A stretch of 64,000 nt of DNA from NCBI GenBank assembly GCA_009911365.1, contig QXXF01000012.1, forward strand, positions 79,195 through 143,194, read 5' to 3'. The position numbers and the translations under genes are program-made. The first letter of the stretch is position 1, and every line of letters begins with the position of its first letter. A model generated the notes under the pieces. That model searched no databases and had not been told where the DNA came from. It saw only the letters and a program-made list of their open reading frames with translations. This stretch comes from Clostridiales bacterium (lineage in GTDB: Bacteria; Bacillota; Clostridia; Peptostreptococcales; Anaerovoracaceae). This document shows, piece after piece, positions 28,045 to 35,342 of this stretch.

Positions 28045-28614
28045 ATGGCCGAAAAATTACAGAATGAGACGATTTTAGTAAATGGGTACGCTTATCCCAG
28101 CATCGCGCCGGAGACGCTGGATGCTTGGCTTCCAAGCTTGACCTTCCTCTCAGCCTTCAGCTATGGGTTCACAGAGGATGGGCAGATCATTGATCTGCAG
28201 GATGAGAATCTGAGGCTCCCTGCCCGGGAAGCAGGCGTGCAATCACTGCTGGTGCTGACGCCCTTGGATCGGCAAGGCGTGTTCAATAACCAGCTGGTGA
28301 AAGCCTTACTGGAAAATATCCCAGCGCAGGAACAGTTGATCGAGAATCTGCTCCAGATAGTCAGGGTAAAGGGATTCTTTGGCGTGGATTTTGACTTTGA
28401 GTTCGTTTACGCAGAAAATCGAGACGCTTATACGGACCTGGTACGGCGGGCTAGAGAACGTCTCAACGCAGCGGGGTACTTGGTGACCGTGGCCCTAGCT
28501 CCTAAGACTTCTGCGGACCAGCCGGGGCTGCTTTATCAGGGGCATGATTATGGGGGCATGGGGCAGGCTGCGAATTTTGCATTATTGATGACATACGAAT
28601 GGGGCTATACATAA
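28045..28614 (+). CDS. N-terminal half of a GH18 spore-cortex hydrolase (YaaH/SleL-like), interrupted by the prophage
   Basis: 189 residues. It aligns by eye with the catalytic domain of B. subtilis YaaH: SFAYGF-like SAFSYGF, the GH18 active-site GFFGVDFDFEFV (Glu as acid), VTVALAPKTSA and ALLMTYEWGYT. YaaH continues after MTYEWGYS with GGPP and about 200 more residues; here a TAA follows directly and phage sequence begins. N-terminal LysM domains are absent. Intact SleL-type enzymes act on muramic-delta-lactam cortex during germination. The fragment alone is probably inactive. Confidence 0.88.
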   Translation: MAEKLQNETILVNGYAYPSIAPETLDAWLPSLTFLSAFSYGFTEDGQIIDLQDENLRLPAREAGVQSLLVLTPLDRQGVFNNQLVKALLENIPAQEQLIENLLQIVRVKGFFGVDFDFEFVYAENRDAYTDLVRRARERLNAAGYLVTVALAPKTSADQPGLLYQGHDYGGMGQAANFALLMTYEWGYT

Positions 28615-28616
28615 CC
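28591..28616. other. Left attachment junction (attL) in the GH18 gene
   Basis: Homology to YaaH ends at the codons for YEWGYT (about 28,597-28,611). No tRNA is present. A crossover inside a coding region is typical of serine integrases, which is an inference. The core sequence cannot be fixed without attR. Confidence 0.6.
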
Positions 28617-28686
28617 ACAACAACGTTATAAGCGTATAGATAAAGATTTTTTAAGAAGAGTTGTTTTGCCTGTCGTAGGTTCAATG

Positions 28687-28730
28687 AAAAAGACTCCAGC
28701 GGGGATTGAGGTTCCCATGGAGTCCTTTCT
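28687..28730 (-). terminator. Terminator after the junction-side HTH gene
   Basis: GGACTCCA pairs with TGGAGTC on the minus strand and is followed by TTTTT. Confidence 0.7.
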
Positions 28731-28736
28731 CTCGCT

Positions 28737-28961
28737 TCATATGATCGGTTCGCCCGACTCTTTGTCGATGAAGGAAATTTTTAGTTCCGCGTCCATGGCT
28801 TCGGCCACCTTCTGCAATTCTGAAATTTTGAACGTGTTCCGTTTATATTTGTTGTTCATGTTCTGTGGGGTTTGACCCGTTCTTCTGGCGAGCTCCGCTT
28901 CTGTCATGTTTCCTTTTTTCACTCTACATAAGTTGATGTATTCCCTAACATCCGTGTGCAT
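28737..28961 (-). CDS. XRE-type HTH regulator beside attL
   Basis: 74 residues from MHTDVREYINL; a GGGAGGAAT site sets this start. The HTH is MTEAELARRTGQTPQNMNNK, and the rest resembles small Cro/CI-like proteins that act as dimers. It is divergent from the 42-residue membrane peptide gene and may repress it across the shared 150-bp AT-rich region. Confidence 0.75.
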   Translation of the reverse strand: MHTDVREYINLCRVKKGNMTEAELARRTGQTPQNMNNKYKRNTFKISELQKVAEAMDAELKISFIDKESGEPII

Positions 28962-29056
28962 CTTGATTCCTCCCTTCTTGTTTAGAATTATACACTTATT
29001 TTTATATATCGTCAACTTTTAATTTTAAAATTTATAAAATATTTTATAAAAAAGTA

Positions 29057-29085
29057 TTGACGTAATATAAAAAATAGTGTATTAT
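29057..29085 (+). promoter_or_regulatory. Near-consensus promoter of the 42-residue peptide
   Basis: TTGACG, 17 bp, TATTAT in a very AT-rich stretch, followed by GAAAGGAGG. Confidence 0.75.
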
Positions 29086-29109
29086 ATAAACATAGAAAGG
29101 AGGTACACA

Positions 29110-29238
29110 ATGAGTAAGAAGAAAGACAAAAATAAAAAAGCCAGTAATGAGAACCGACTCGCACTCGTGATTCTCATTACCGCAATCTTGAATCTTATTC
29201 AGGCAGTGGTTGATTTAATCAAACACCTGCTAGAATAA
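29110..29238 (+). CDS. 42-residue cationic membrane peptide
   Basis: Starts MSKKKDKNKKASNENR and continues with one hydrophobic helix (LALVILITAILNLIQAVV). GAAAGGAGG lies at ideal spacing. The Lys-rich head plus a single helix is the look of phage holin-like or type I toxin peptides. A perfect 15-bp inverted repeat follows the stop. Not recognised as a named family. Confidence 0.55.
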   Translation: MSKKKDKNKKASNENRLALVILITAILNLIQAVVDLIKHLLE

Positions 29239-29240
29239 GT

Positions 29241-29275
29241 AGTAGGGAGGGGAGGCCGCCCCTCCCCTCCCTACT
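29241..29275. repeat. Perfect 15-bp inverted repeat with polypurine arm
   Basis: AGTAGGGAGGGGAGG, a 5-nt loop (CCGCC), and the exact complement. No T-run follows, so it is not a standard terminator. The 3' arm contains CCTCC, which is complementary to a Shine-Dalgarno core. Confidence 0.9.
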
Positions 29276-29322
29276 TAAATATAATGTAAATTCATTGAGT
29301 TGTCAACAAGGGGGTTTTAGAA

Positions 29323-29400
29323 ATGATATGGATCGTCTTTAAGATCGTGGTTTTTACTGGCATCATCGTATGGCTAATCAGATTTTTGGTTAAAAAATAA
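29323..29400 (+). CDS. 25-residue hydrophobic peptide
   Basis: One hydrophobic helix (IWIVFKIVVFTGIIVWLI) with a cationic tail RFLVKK. AAGGGGG precedes the ATG. A perfect terminator follows. It resembles membrane-acting type I toxins by size and composition only. Confidence 0.45.
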   Translation: MIWIVFKIVVFTGIIVWLIRFLVKK

Positions 29401-29428
29401 CTTTTACTTTTTTGGTGGGCGAGACAAC

Positions 29429-29472
29429 AAAAGGCCTTGGGATGCGACTTTAGTGTTCTCCCAAGGCCTTTT
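29429..29472. terminator. Bidirectional terminator
   Basis: A 14-bp perfect stem (AAAAGGCCTTGGGA with TCCCAAGGCCTTTT) between the small plus-strand peptides and the long minus-strand late operon. T-runs are on both sides. Confidence 0.85.
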
Positions 29473-29478
29473 GTATGC

Positions 29479-30517
29479 TCATATGTCTTCTATTCGCTTT
29501 CTTTTTGTCAAGGCCTCCTGGAGCCGATTTTTGGAGACTTCAAAATAATGGTCGCTTAGTTCCATGCCGATGAAGGTCCTTCCCGTTTCCACGCAGGCCA
29601 CGCCGGTGGTGCCGCTGCCCATGCAATTGTCCAGAACCGTGTCGCCAGGGTCGGAATAAGTTTTTACGAGATATTCTATCAGTTTCAGCGGCTTTTGCGT
29701 TGGGTGAAGCCGTTTCGCTTCATTTTCAAAATAGATGAGGTTGGCCGGATATCCCGTCGCTTTCTGCTCGTATCGTTTGGGCTTGACGCCGGAATACACG
29801 CCGCCCTCTCTGTGTTCTGTTTTGATTTTCGGCTTCTTTAACGCGCGCACGCCTTGCGGGTTGTACGTGGCTCGCGTCAAGATTTTCTCGCCTCCGGCTT
29901 CGCCCACCATGGTCTTTCGCAAATCTGAAAGAGAGCGTTTCCAAAATCCCGTTTCCTGGAGCCTTCCATAATGCTTTTCGCTCGGGAGGCTGAATTGCCC
30001 TCCCCTGGTGAAATAGTGGCTGGACATTTGGTTCCCGAGCAGGTCGTCCACTTCTTTCCTCTTCAACCCCGACTTTTTGAGTTCCTCCAACATGTACTCC
30101 CTGGCTTCCATGAACCTGCCTTTGTTGTTCTTGCTCGGCTTGTTCACGATGAACACCGCTATTTCTTCCACGCACCGCATGGGCTGCTTTTTTGGCGTTC
30201 AAGGTGCCGGTCTTGTTGTTCTTCTGCCAGTACCATTGATGGCTGTGTTCTTTAGGATTGCTTTGGATTAGTTTTGACATGAAAGGCTCCGTTCCGAACA
30301 GGATCGCCGTCCCGTTGTCCCTCAAGAGTCTGCGGTATTCTTTCCATAATCGGTCAAACGGAAGGGCACTGTCCCATTCGCAGTCCGTGACACCGTAGGG
30401 CGGATCGCATAATACCAGGTCCACGGAGTTTTCTGGAATCCGCGGCATTAGCTCAAAGCAATCTCCTAGCAGGAGCAGGGAGTCAGGTAAGCGCCCTCCG
30501 ATGGTTTTATCTGACAT
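29479..30517 (-). pseudogene. Site-specific DNA (adenine-N6 or cytosine-N4) methyltransferase with a one-base frameshift
   Basis: The N-terminal half (from 30,517) has LLLLGDCFELMPRIP and the catalytic VLCDPPYGVTDCEW; the C-terminal half lies in another frame and has RLHPTQKPLKLIEYL and VLDNCMGSGTTGVACVE. The halves join at GGCACCTTGAACGCC followed by A6 (plus-strand T6 at 30,188-30,193). With A5 the frame would read NAKKQPMRCVEE, the usual family sequence, so a single extra A breaks the gene. Both halves look otherwise intact, so the lesion is recent, phase-variable, or a sequencing error. It is the last gene of the late operon, one base after the holin gene in the reading direction. Confidence 0.8.
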
Positions 30518-30850
30518 TTATTCCTCTCCATTTCGCTCTTCGTTTTGAGCCTCGGCCGTCTCCCTGTCCATGCGGGTGGCTTCTGTCGATTCAGGCGCGT
30601 CCAGCTTCAACAACTGCTTGAACGCCTGGTGCAGCCCCGTGCTCGCTAAAGCCGTTACCGCTCCGGCCACGATGCTTTCCAGGCTGATTCCTCCGTTCAC
30701 CACGCAGCCCAGGACCGCTCCCACCACCACTAAGATGGTCGGGATCCATTTGTTGTCGGTCGGGCACCAGCGTTTTAAAACAAAGCCTATCACCAGGCAG
30801 GCCGCCAACACGACCGGCATGTACAGTTCCATGATAAATTCCAAACTCAT
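30518..30850 (-). CDS. Phage holin (holin_5_2-like)
   Basis: 110 residues with three hydrophobic segments: ELYMPVVLAACLVIGFVLKR, WIPTILVVVGAVLGCV and SIVAGAVTALASTGLHQAFK. The spacing and the ASTGLHQAFKQL sequence match the phage_holin_5_2 family. It lies beside the amidase. Holins let the endolysin reach the wall. Confidence 0.85.
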   Translation of the reverse strand: MSLEFIMELYMPVVLAACLVIGFVLKRWCPTDNKWIPTILVVVGAVLGCVVNGGISLESIVAGAVTALASTGLHQAFKQLLKLDAPESTEATRMDRETAEAQNEERNGEE

Positions 30851-30866
30851 TTTTTACCTTCCTTTC

Positions 30867-31154
30867 CTACTCGCTCAACATCTTTTGGATGTCGTCTCTC
30901 GTTTCCTTCATCTTCTCTATCCCGTTGCCGTCTATCATGTGGTTGATCATGGACAGCAACAGGCCGCACTGCGCCCGGTTCATTTCGGTCAAACGCCGGA
31001 TCGCTTCGTAGTCTTTCCTGTCGTGTTCTTTCAGTTCTTCCACGTCCCGTTTCACTTTCACGGCTGGGTGGAACGCCTTGTAGAGGACGCTCCCCACGTT
31101 GCCGGTCAAGACGATCCCGCCGCCTATGGCCAGTAGCGTTTGCAAGAATTCCAT
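30867..31154 (-). CDS. Small membrane protein of the lysis cassette
   Basis: 95 residues. An N-terminal hydrophobic stretch (FLQTLLAIGGGIVLTGNVGSV) is followed by a charged coiled coil (VKRDVEELKEHDRKDYEAI). TAGGAGGAAGGC precedes the ATG. It resembles accessory holin or hemolysin XhlA-like proteins in shape; the exact role is uncertain. Confidence 0.65.
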   Translation of the reverse strand: MEFLQTLLAIGGGIVLTGNVGSVLYKAFHPAVKVKRDVEELKEHDRKDYEAIRRLTEMNRAQCGLLLSMINHMIDGNGIEKMKETRDDIQKMLSE

Positions 31155-31163
31155 GCCTTCCTC

Positions 31164-31961
31164 CTACTTCAACGCTTTCTTCCATTTTTCGGCGGCGGCG
31201 TGGCACAGCGGCCCCCACTCTCCGTCAATCTTGCCGGTGTAGTAACCTTTCGCCTTCGCCGCTTTCTGCCAAATCTTCAACACGGCTTTCGTCTTGTCGC
31301 CAAAAATGCGATCCACCGCGAGCTTGGACGCTTTGATCAAGCCCTTGGCGACGTAATGGTTCAGGAATTCCTGCAAGGTGCCAACGGCCTCTCCTTTGCT
31401 TCCTTTCACCAATATCTTTTTAGGCGGGATGGCGGGTTTCGTGGTCTTTTTCGTCGGGGCCTTCTTTTTGTTCAGCTTGTCCAGTTCTTTTTTGACCATG
31501 TTCAAAAATCTGTTCCATCCCTTGTCGATGGTCCTGTGCGGGCAGTCTTTGCCTGACCAATCTTTGTGTCTCTTCACCCTATTGATTCCCCAACCTCGTT
31601 CTTTTAGCAGCACGGCTGTTAGGTAAGCCGCATTTTTCTCCGCCTTATCAAAGCGGCTGCCGCCTGATTTACTGAAGCAAATTTCTATGCCGATGCTCTT
31701 TCGGTTTCCTTTGCCGCTTCCTCCGTCTCCTGCGTGCCAAGCGTTTCTGGTCAGTGGGACGGCCTGCACCGCTTCTTTGTCGTCCACGGCGTAATGATAA
31801 CTGGTCTGATTACTGTTGCTCAACATGTAGTTGACTTCGTTTCTCGCCGTCGCGTTGTTGGCGGTGTTGTGAATCGTGACGTAGTCCGGCGTCATCTTAT
31901 ACGGGCATTTCCTGCCATACTTGCTCTTCGGGCATAATTTTTTGATCACTTTCAAAGCCAT
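31164..31961 (-). CDS. N-acetylmuramoyl-L-alanine amidase endolysin
   Basis: 265 residues. An amidase_2/PGRP fold domain has the zinc ligands in TIHNTANN, YHYAVDD, HAGDG and the late KDCPHRTID. A Lys/Thr-rich linker leads to a C-terminal repeat region (VGTLQEFLNHYVAKG, KIWQKAAKAKGYYTGKIDG) of the peptidoglycan-binding type. Cleaves the lactyl-L-Ala bond for lysis. Confidence 0.9.
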   Translation of the reverse strand: MALKVIKKLCPKSKYGRKCPYKMTPDYVTIHNTANNATARNEVNYMLSNSNQTSYHYAVDDKEAVQAVPLTRNAWHAGDGGSGKGNRKSIGIEICFSKSGGSRFDKAEKNAAYLTAVLLKERGWGINRVKRHKDWSGKDCPHRTIDKGWNRFLNMVKKELDKLNKKKAPTKKTTKPAIPPKKILVKGSKGEAVGTLQEFLNHYVAKGLIKASKLAVDRIFGDKTKAVLKIWQKAAKAKGYYTGKIDGEWGPLCHAAAEKWKKALK

Positions 31962-32134
31962 TATCGTTCGCCTCCTTCTTCGTCTTCATCTGGCTCGGGG
32001 GTGATTTCTCCGATTTCTTCTCCAACCCCATCCACCAACTTGTCTTTGAATTCCTCTTCCAGTCCGGCCAGCTCTTTCTTGGCCTGTTCTTCGTCAAATT
32101 CTTCAGTGACTATTTCCAATAATTTCTCTTCCAT
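31961..32134 (-). CDS. Small acidic phage protein (XkdX position)
   Basis: 57 residues from MEEKLLEIVTEEF, set by GAGAAAGGAAAAG. It is very acidic (DGVGEEIGEITPEPDEDEE). The stop shares a base with the amidase start. It lies between the fibre and lysis genes. Function unknown. Confidence 0.6.
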   Translation of the reverse strand: MEEKLLEIVTEEFDEEQAKKELAGLEEEFKDKLVDGVGEEIGEITPEPDEDEEGGER

Positions 32135-32234
32135 GTTCTTTTCCTTTCTCCCTTTTCGGGTAATAAAAGAAGACCCTAAAGCCTTCTCGTCCAATCGTTG
32201 TTCCCTTTCGCTCGCTCCATGCCATGAGCCGTCT

Positions 32235-33089
32235 TTACTCGGTCCTGATCCACTTCGCCGTCACTTTTGACGGCTGAACGTTCTTATCTATTCCGGTCGT
32301 TCCATCGCTGGCCGCTCCCGTGGTGGTCGCCCCTCCGCTCACCTTATGATTGTGATTGGCCGAATTGTTTCCAGTCGTGGTCGCTCCACCGTTGACCACA
32401 TGGTTGTGGCTGGCCGAATTGCTTCCCGTGCTTCCTGACAACGCGTGATTGTGCGAAGCGTTGATGTCAAACCACGCGCCGCCAAACCCGCTGCCTGAAG
32501 GCATGTTTGTATTATTACTAGTGAATGTCCGCTTGACTATTCCTTCACCAGCATGAGTATAGTACGCCGCACAGTTAAATCCTCCAGTCAAGGACACGCT
32601 AGCGGCTTGCGCCCCGCTCCCGTTCAAGGCATGGGTATGGTTCGCTGACTGGTTCCCAACGGTATGCGTGTGAGCCACCTGCGAATGCGTGTGGTTCGCT
32701 GACTGGCTTCCGACAGTATGTTCATGGGCCACCTGTGGATGAGTGTGGTTCACCACCACTGAATTTCTGCTTCCGACTTCAGCGCCGATTGTCCCGAACA
32801 AGGAATCTCCCGCTTTGTATCCCACGGTCGTCATTCCCGGAGCGTAGCGTTCCCATTTCCAGTCGATCCCTTTCCATTCCGGAACGTCTTTATTTGGGTC
32901 CACGTTCGTCCCGAATTCCACGATGGAATTGACCGGGTAGATGGTTTTCAAAATAATCGCACTGGTCAAGGCCGTTTTTAAATCCCCAATCTCTTCATCA
33001 ATCACATCCGCGTTTTCATTAAAATCTTCCACGCTATAAAAATCTTCCTGCGCCGGTTTTTTCAAGCCGATATTCTTTGTGGTGTCCAT
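32235..33089 (-). CDS. Tail fibre/collar protein with HxH repeats
   Basis: 284 residues from MDTTKNIGLKKPAQEDFY (AAAGGAGAG site). The N-terminal part is the baseplate-attachment domain seen in XkdV-like fibres. Residues about 130-260 hold many NHTH/AHTH/NHNH units separated by SQSAN-like spacers. HxH motifs in fibre tips bind iron in long trimeric needles (T4 gp12-type), so a metal-bound trimeric tip is likely. Confidence 0.82.
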   Translation of the reverse strand: MDTTKNIGLKKPAQEDFYSVEDFNENADVIDEEIGDLKTALTSAIILKTIYPVNSIVEFGTNVDPNKDVPEWKGIDWKWERYAPGMTTVGYKAGDSLFGTIGAEVGSRNSVVVNHTHPQVAHEHTVGSQSANHTHSQVAHTHTVGNQSANHTHALNGSGAQAASVSLTGGFNCAAYYTHAGEGIVKRTFTSNNTNMPSGSGFGGAWFDINASHNHALSGSTGSNSASHNHVVNGGATTTGNNSANHNHKVSGGATTTGAASDGTTGIDKNVQPSKVTAKWIRTE

Positions 33090-33120
33090 AGCCTCTCCTT
33101 TCTCAAATTCCATTTATCTC

Positions 33121-33657
33121 TCACGGCATCACCTCGCTTCTCAACGCTTGATGAACATAGGCTTTTAATTGCGCATGAGTAAATCGTTTTAGAGTTCCAT
33201 GCTGGTTGTATCTTAACCCCGCCTTAATCACGACATTCAACGGCACGACTTCTTCCAGCATATCCTCGATGGTTTTCATTTTATGCTTCGAAGTCAGTTC
33301 CAAGAGAATCGACAGCGTTTTCTCCCTTTTGCCGATTTCCAGGACATATTGCCCCGCTCCGCACAATTTGTCCAGCCTGCTTCTCAGGTTCTTTTCCGTA
33401 TATGGCGGTCCGCCGTACCATTTCACGAGGACTTCATATTTCCGATCTTCCAACGGCTTGACATCATTCAATGTGATGTTCATGATTTTTTCACGCCGAG
33501 CGATTCCCGCTTCATCCGATCTCATGATGAGAATATTATCTTGCAGCTGTGTCAGGTCTTCATCCAGCTGGCCGAAAATCCTGTAGGTGGCTTTGAGGAT
33601 TTCCTGTATTTCTTTCATGTCCGAAACGTGTTCCGGCATACTATATCGTTGTAACAT
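33121..33657 (-). CDS. DUF2313 (YmfQ-like) tail protein
   Basis: 178 residues, with VSDMKEIQEILKATYR near the start and DVKPLEDRKYEVLVKWYGG. It has the place of YmfQ/XkdU in PBSX-type tails, between baseplate J and the fibre. It probably joins baseplate and fibre. Its start overlaps the baseplate J stop by 17 bp. Confidence 0.8.
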   Translation of the reverse strand: MLQRYSMPEHVSDMKEIQEILKATYRIFGQLDEDLTQLQDNILIMRSDEAGIARREKIMNITLNDVKPLEDRKYEVLVKWYGGPPYTEKNLRSRLDKLCGAGQYVLEIGKREKTLSILLELTSKHKMKTIEDMLEEVVPLNVVIKAGLRYNQHGTLKRFTHAQLKAYVHQALRSEVMP

Positions 33658-34711
33658 TCAAAGGTCCTTTCTTTGGGATCTCGAACATTCCTAGCTTTAT
33701 GTTCTGTTCTAAGCCATTGAGCATCGTGCCTGTCGCATCCAAGACTCCATCAACTTTTGTCGCCGCCGTTTCGATTTGAGAAATCCGCACCACTAATTGA
33801 CTGGACCGTTCCCATTGTTCGGCCAAGGATTTTAAATAGCTTTCAATCCCAGATTCAATTGCTGGCTTCAACGCTTCTATCGTGAATCCCTCATCCAGCT
33901 CAACGTCCATATCGATATGGATCGGGATTTCGTCCACTGGAAGGATTCTCACCTTGTGATCAATCGGAGCGACGCCCTCTCCTTCGCCCGAAAGATCCGG
34001 ATCGATCCGCTCTTGCAATGCCGCTATGAAATCGTCCGTGGGTTTCGCAAAGTCGCTAGATAACACGATAATGCCCAGCGTTTCCTCGCCTTCTTGCCGC
34101 CTCTGCGCCTTGATGCCTCCAACGCCCGCTATCGCTTTCAGCTCCTGTTTGTAATACGCCCTGTTGCCACCGAAGCTCTTATATTCATAAACTTCCAGCC
34201 TGCGCTGCCTGTATGCCTCCGTGTCTTCCTGATCCGCGCCTGGAATCAAAAGCCGTGTCAGTTCCGCATATTCATAATCCTGCACGAATTCAATCGGCTC
34301 GATTTCACCAAGATGTTTATTGGATTCGCTTCCCGCTTCCTCACATTCCAATTTATAAAGGCCCTGTTCTTCATCAACGATTTCTATGACCGTGTAGTTG
34401 TATTCCTGATCAACATGCGAAAAACGATCCCCGATTTCTGGGGCGAAGTCCATCCGCGCTTCAAACACCGCAGCGGTCGCCTCAATGATGAACACGCCCG
34501 CTTCCGCCCCGGTTTCGATCAAATACTCCAAGTCCTGGGTGTCCACGAACATGTTTTCCCAGATGCGGTCCATTTGAGCGTACTGCTCTTCCGCAATCAG
34601 AGCGGCGGTCGCCACGGCGTTCCAGACTAGGCTCCCTTCTGACGTGTCAACGCCGGAAATGGCCGCCATTCCTTGCTCCATCAAATTGTCAAAGGTTTTT
34701 TCTTCATACAT
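33641..34711 (-). CDS. Baseplate J/gp47 family protein (XkdT-like)
   Basis: 356 residues from MYEEKTFDNLMEQGMA. The family traits are TSEGSLVWNAVATAALIAEE, then EDTEAYRQRRLEVYEYKSFGGN around 180-200 and the C-terminal IEALKPAIESGIESYLKSL. It forms the wedge of the contractile tail baseplate. The open frame extends upstream only into the DUF2634 gene, which it overlaps by 8 bp. Confidence 0.87.
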   Translation of the reverse strand: MYEEKTFDNLMEQGMAAISGVDTSEGSLVWNAVATAALIAEEQYAQMDRIWENMFVDTQDLEYLIETGAEAGVFIIEATAAVFEARMDFAPEIGDRFSHVDQEYNYTVIEIVDEEQGLYKLECEEAGSESNKHLGEIEPIEFVQDYEYAELTRLLIPGADQEDTEAYRQRRLEVYEYKSFGGNRAYYKQELKAIAGVGGIKAQRRQEGEETLGIIVLSSDFAKPTDDFIAALQERIDPDLSGEGEGVAPIDHKVRILPVDEIPIHIDMDVELDEGFTIEALKPAIESGIESYLKSLAEQWERSSQLVVRISQIETAATKVDGVLDATGTMLNGLEQNIKLGMFEIPKKGPLNVTTI

Positions 34712-35105
34712 GCATTTCCGCCTCCCCCATGTCGGTTTCCATCGTAAAGCGCAATACCAGCATTTCACCGGACACTTGACAATCAAATTCGGTGATCCCC
34801 AGTATGTGCGAATTCACCAGCAGGCACTCTTCCACCATGCGCCGGGTTTCCGATTCCAAGTATTCTTTTGAGTTTCCTTGCCCGATCAAGCTTTCCACTT
34901 CGCATCCATAATCCCAGCTATAAACATCGTATCGATAGCGTGCGCTTTTCAACGCCAACCACGCCCACACTTTAACCGCTTCCAGCCCTTCCACGATTTC
35001 ACCAGTGAGCTCGCCCGTTTCAAAATCCACGCCGTATTCCCGTGGTGGTTCTTCCTCTGGCTCTTCCAGCAGCAGATCCTCTTCTTCCCGTTCAAACGGA
35101 AACAT
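34704..35105 (-). CDS. DUF2634 (XkdS-like) baseplate protein
   Basis: 133 residues: YGVDFETGELTGEIVEGLEAV, split as YGVDFETGELTG and IVEGLEAVKVW, and YDVYSWDYGCEVESLIGQG. This is the XkdS/gp25-like family of PBSX tails. Confidence 0.82.
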   Translation of the reverse strand: MFPFEREEEDLLLEEPEEEPPREYGVDFETGELTGEIVEGLEAVKVWAWLALKSARYRYDVYSWDYGCEVESLIGQGNSKEYLESETRRMVEECLLVNSHILGITEFDCQVSGEMLVLRFTMETDMGEAEMHV

Positions 35106-35108
35106 TCC

Positions 35109-35342
35109 TCATCCCACCTTTCCCAAAATCACGAATTGCGCATCGTCCAATTTGTAGATCAAGACTTGATCGCCTTTTTTCAGCTCCACGCCTTCCATCA
35201 GCAGATAATCGCCTTTGTTCAGCCGCAGACCTTCATACTCGCAATCCGTGGCCGTGAGCATCTCCGTGAGCCGAATTGTAGGCGGGTTGCCCCGGCTGCC
35301 CTGCGTTCGGATCATTTCCACGAACTTTTCTTTCCGATTCAC
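35109..35342 (-). CDS. DUF2577 (XkdR-like) protein
   Basis: 77 residues with a GTG start. GTGA overlaps the stop of the upstream gene, and GGAGGG lies just before; the longer ATG frame is therefore rejected. It has MIRTQGSRGNPPTIRLTEM and LKKGDQVLIYKLDDAQFVIL, typical of DUF2577. Confidence 0.8.
   Translation of the reverse strand: MNRKEKFVEMIRTQGSRGNPPTIRLTEMLTATDCEYEGLRLNKGDYLLMEGVELKKGDQVLIYKLDDAQFVILGKVG

Noticed and set aside
28560-28640. tRNA gene as attachment site
   Set aside because: No cloverleaf is seen; the junction is within a protein-coding gene.
29726-30180. Second half of the 263-codon frame of the broken methyltransferase
   Set aside because: After the A6 run this frame is low-complexity (Gln/Arg-rich) and only the other frame has methyltransferase motifs.
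30847-31218. 123-codon frame over the lysis-cassette membrane protein
   Set aside because: It is Arg-rich out-of-frame reading of the 95-residue gene, which has the good ribosome site and a membrane helix.
32600-33000. Fibre repeats as a diversity-generating retroelement target
   Set aside because: No reverse transcriptase or template repeat is visible in the window.
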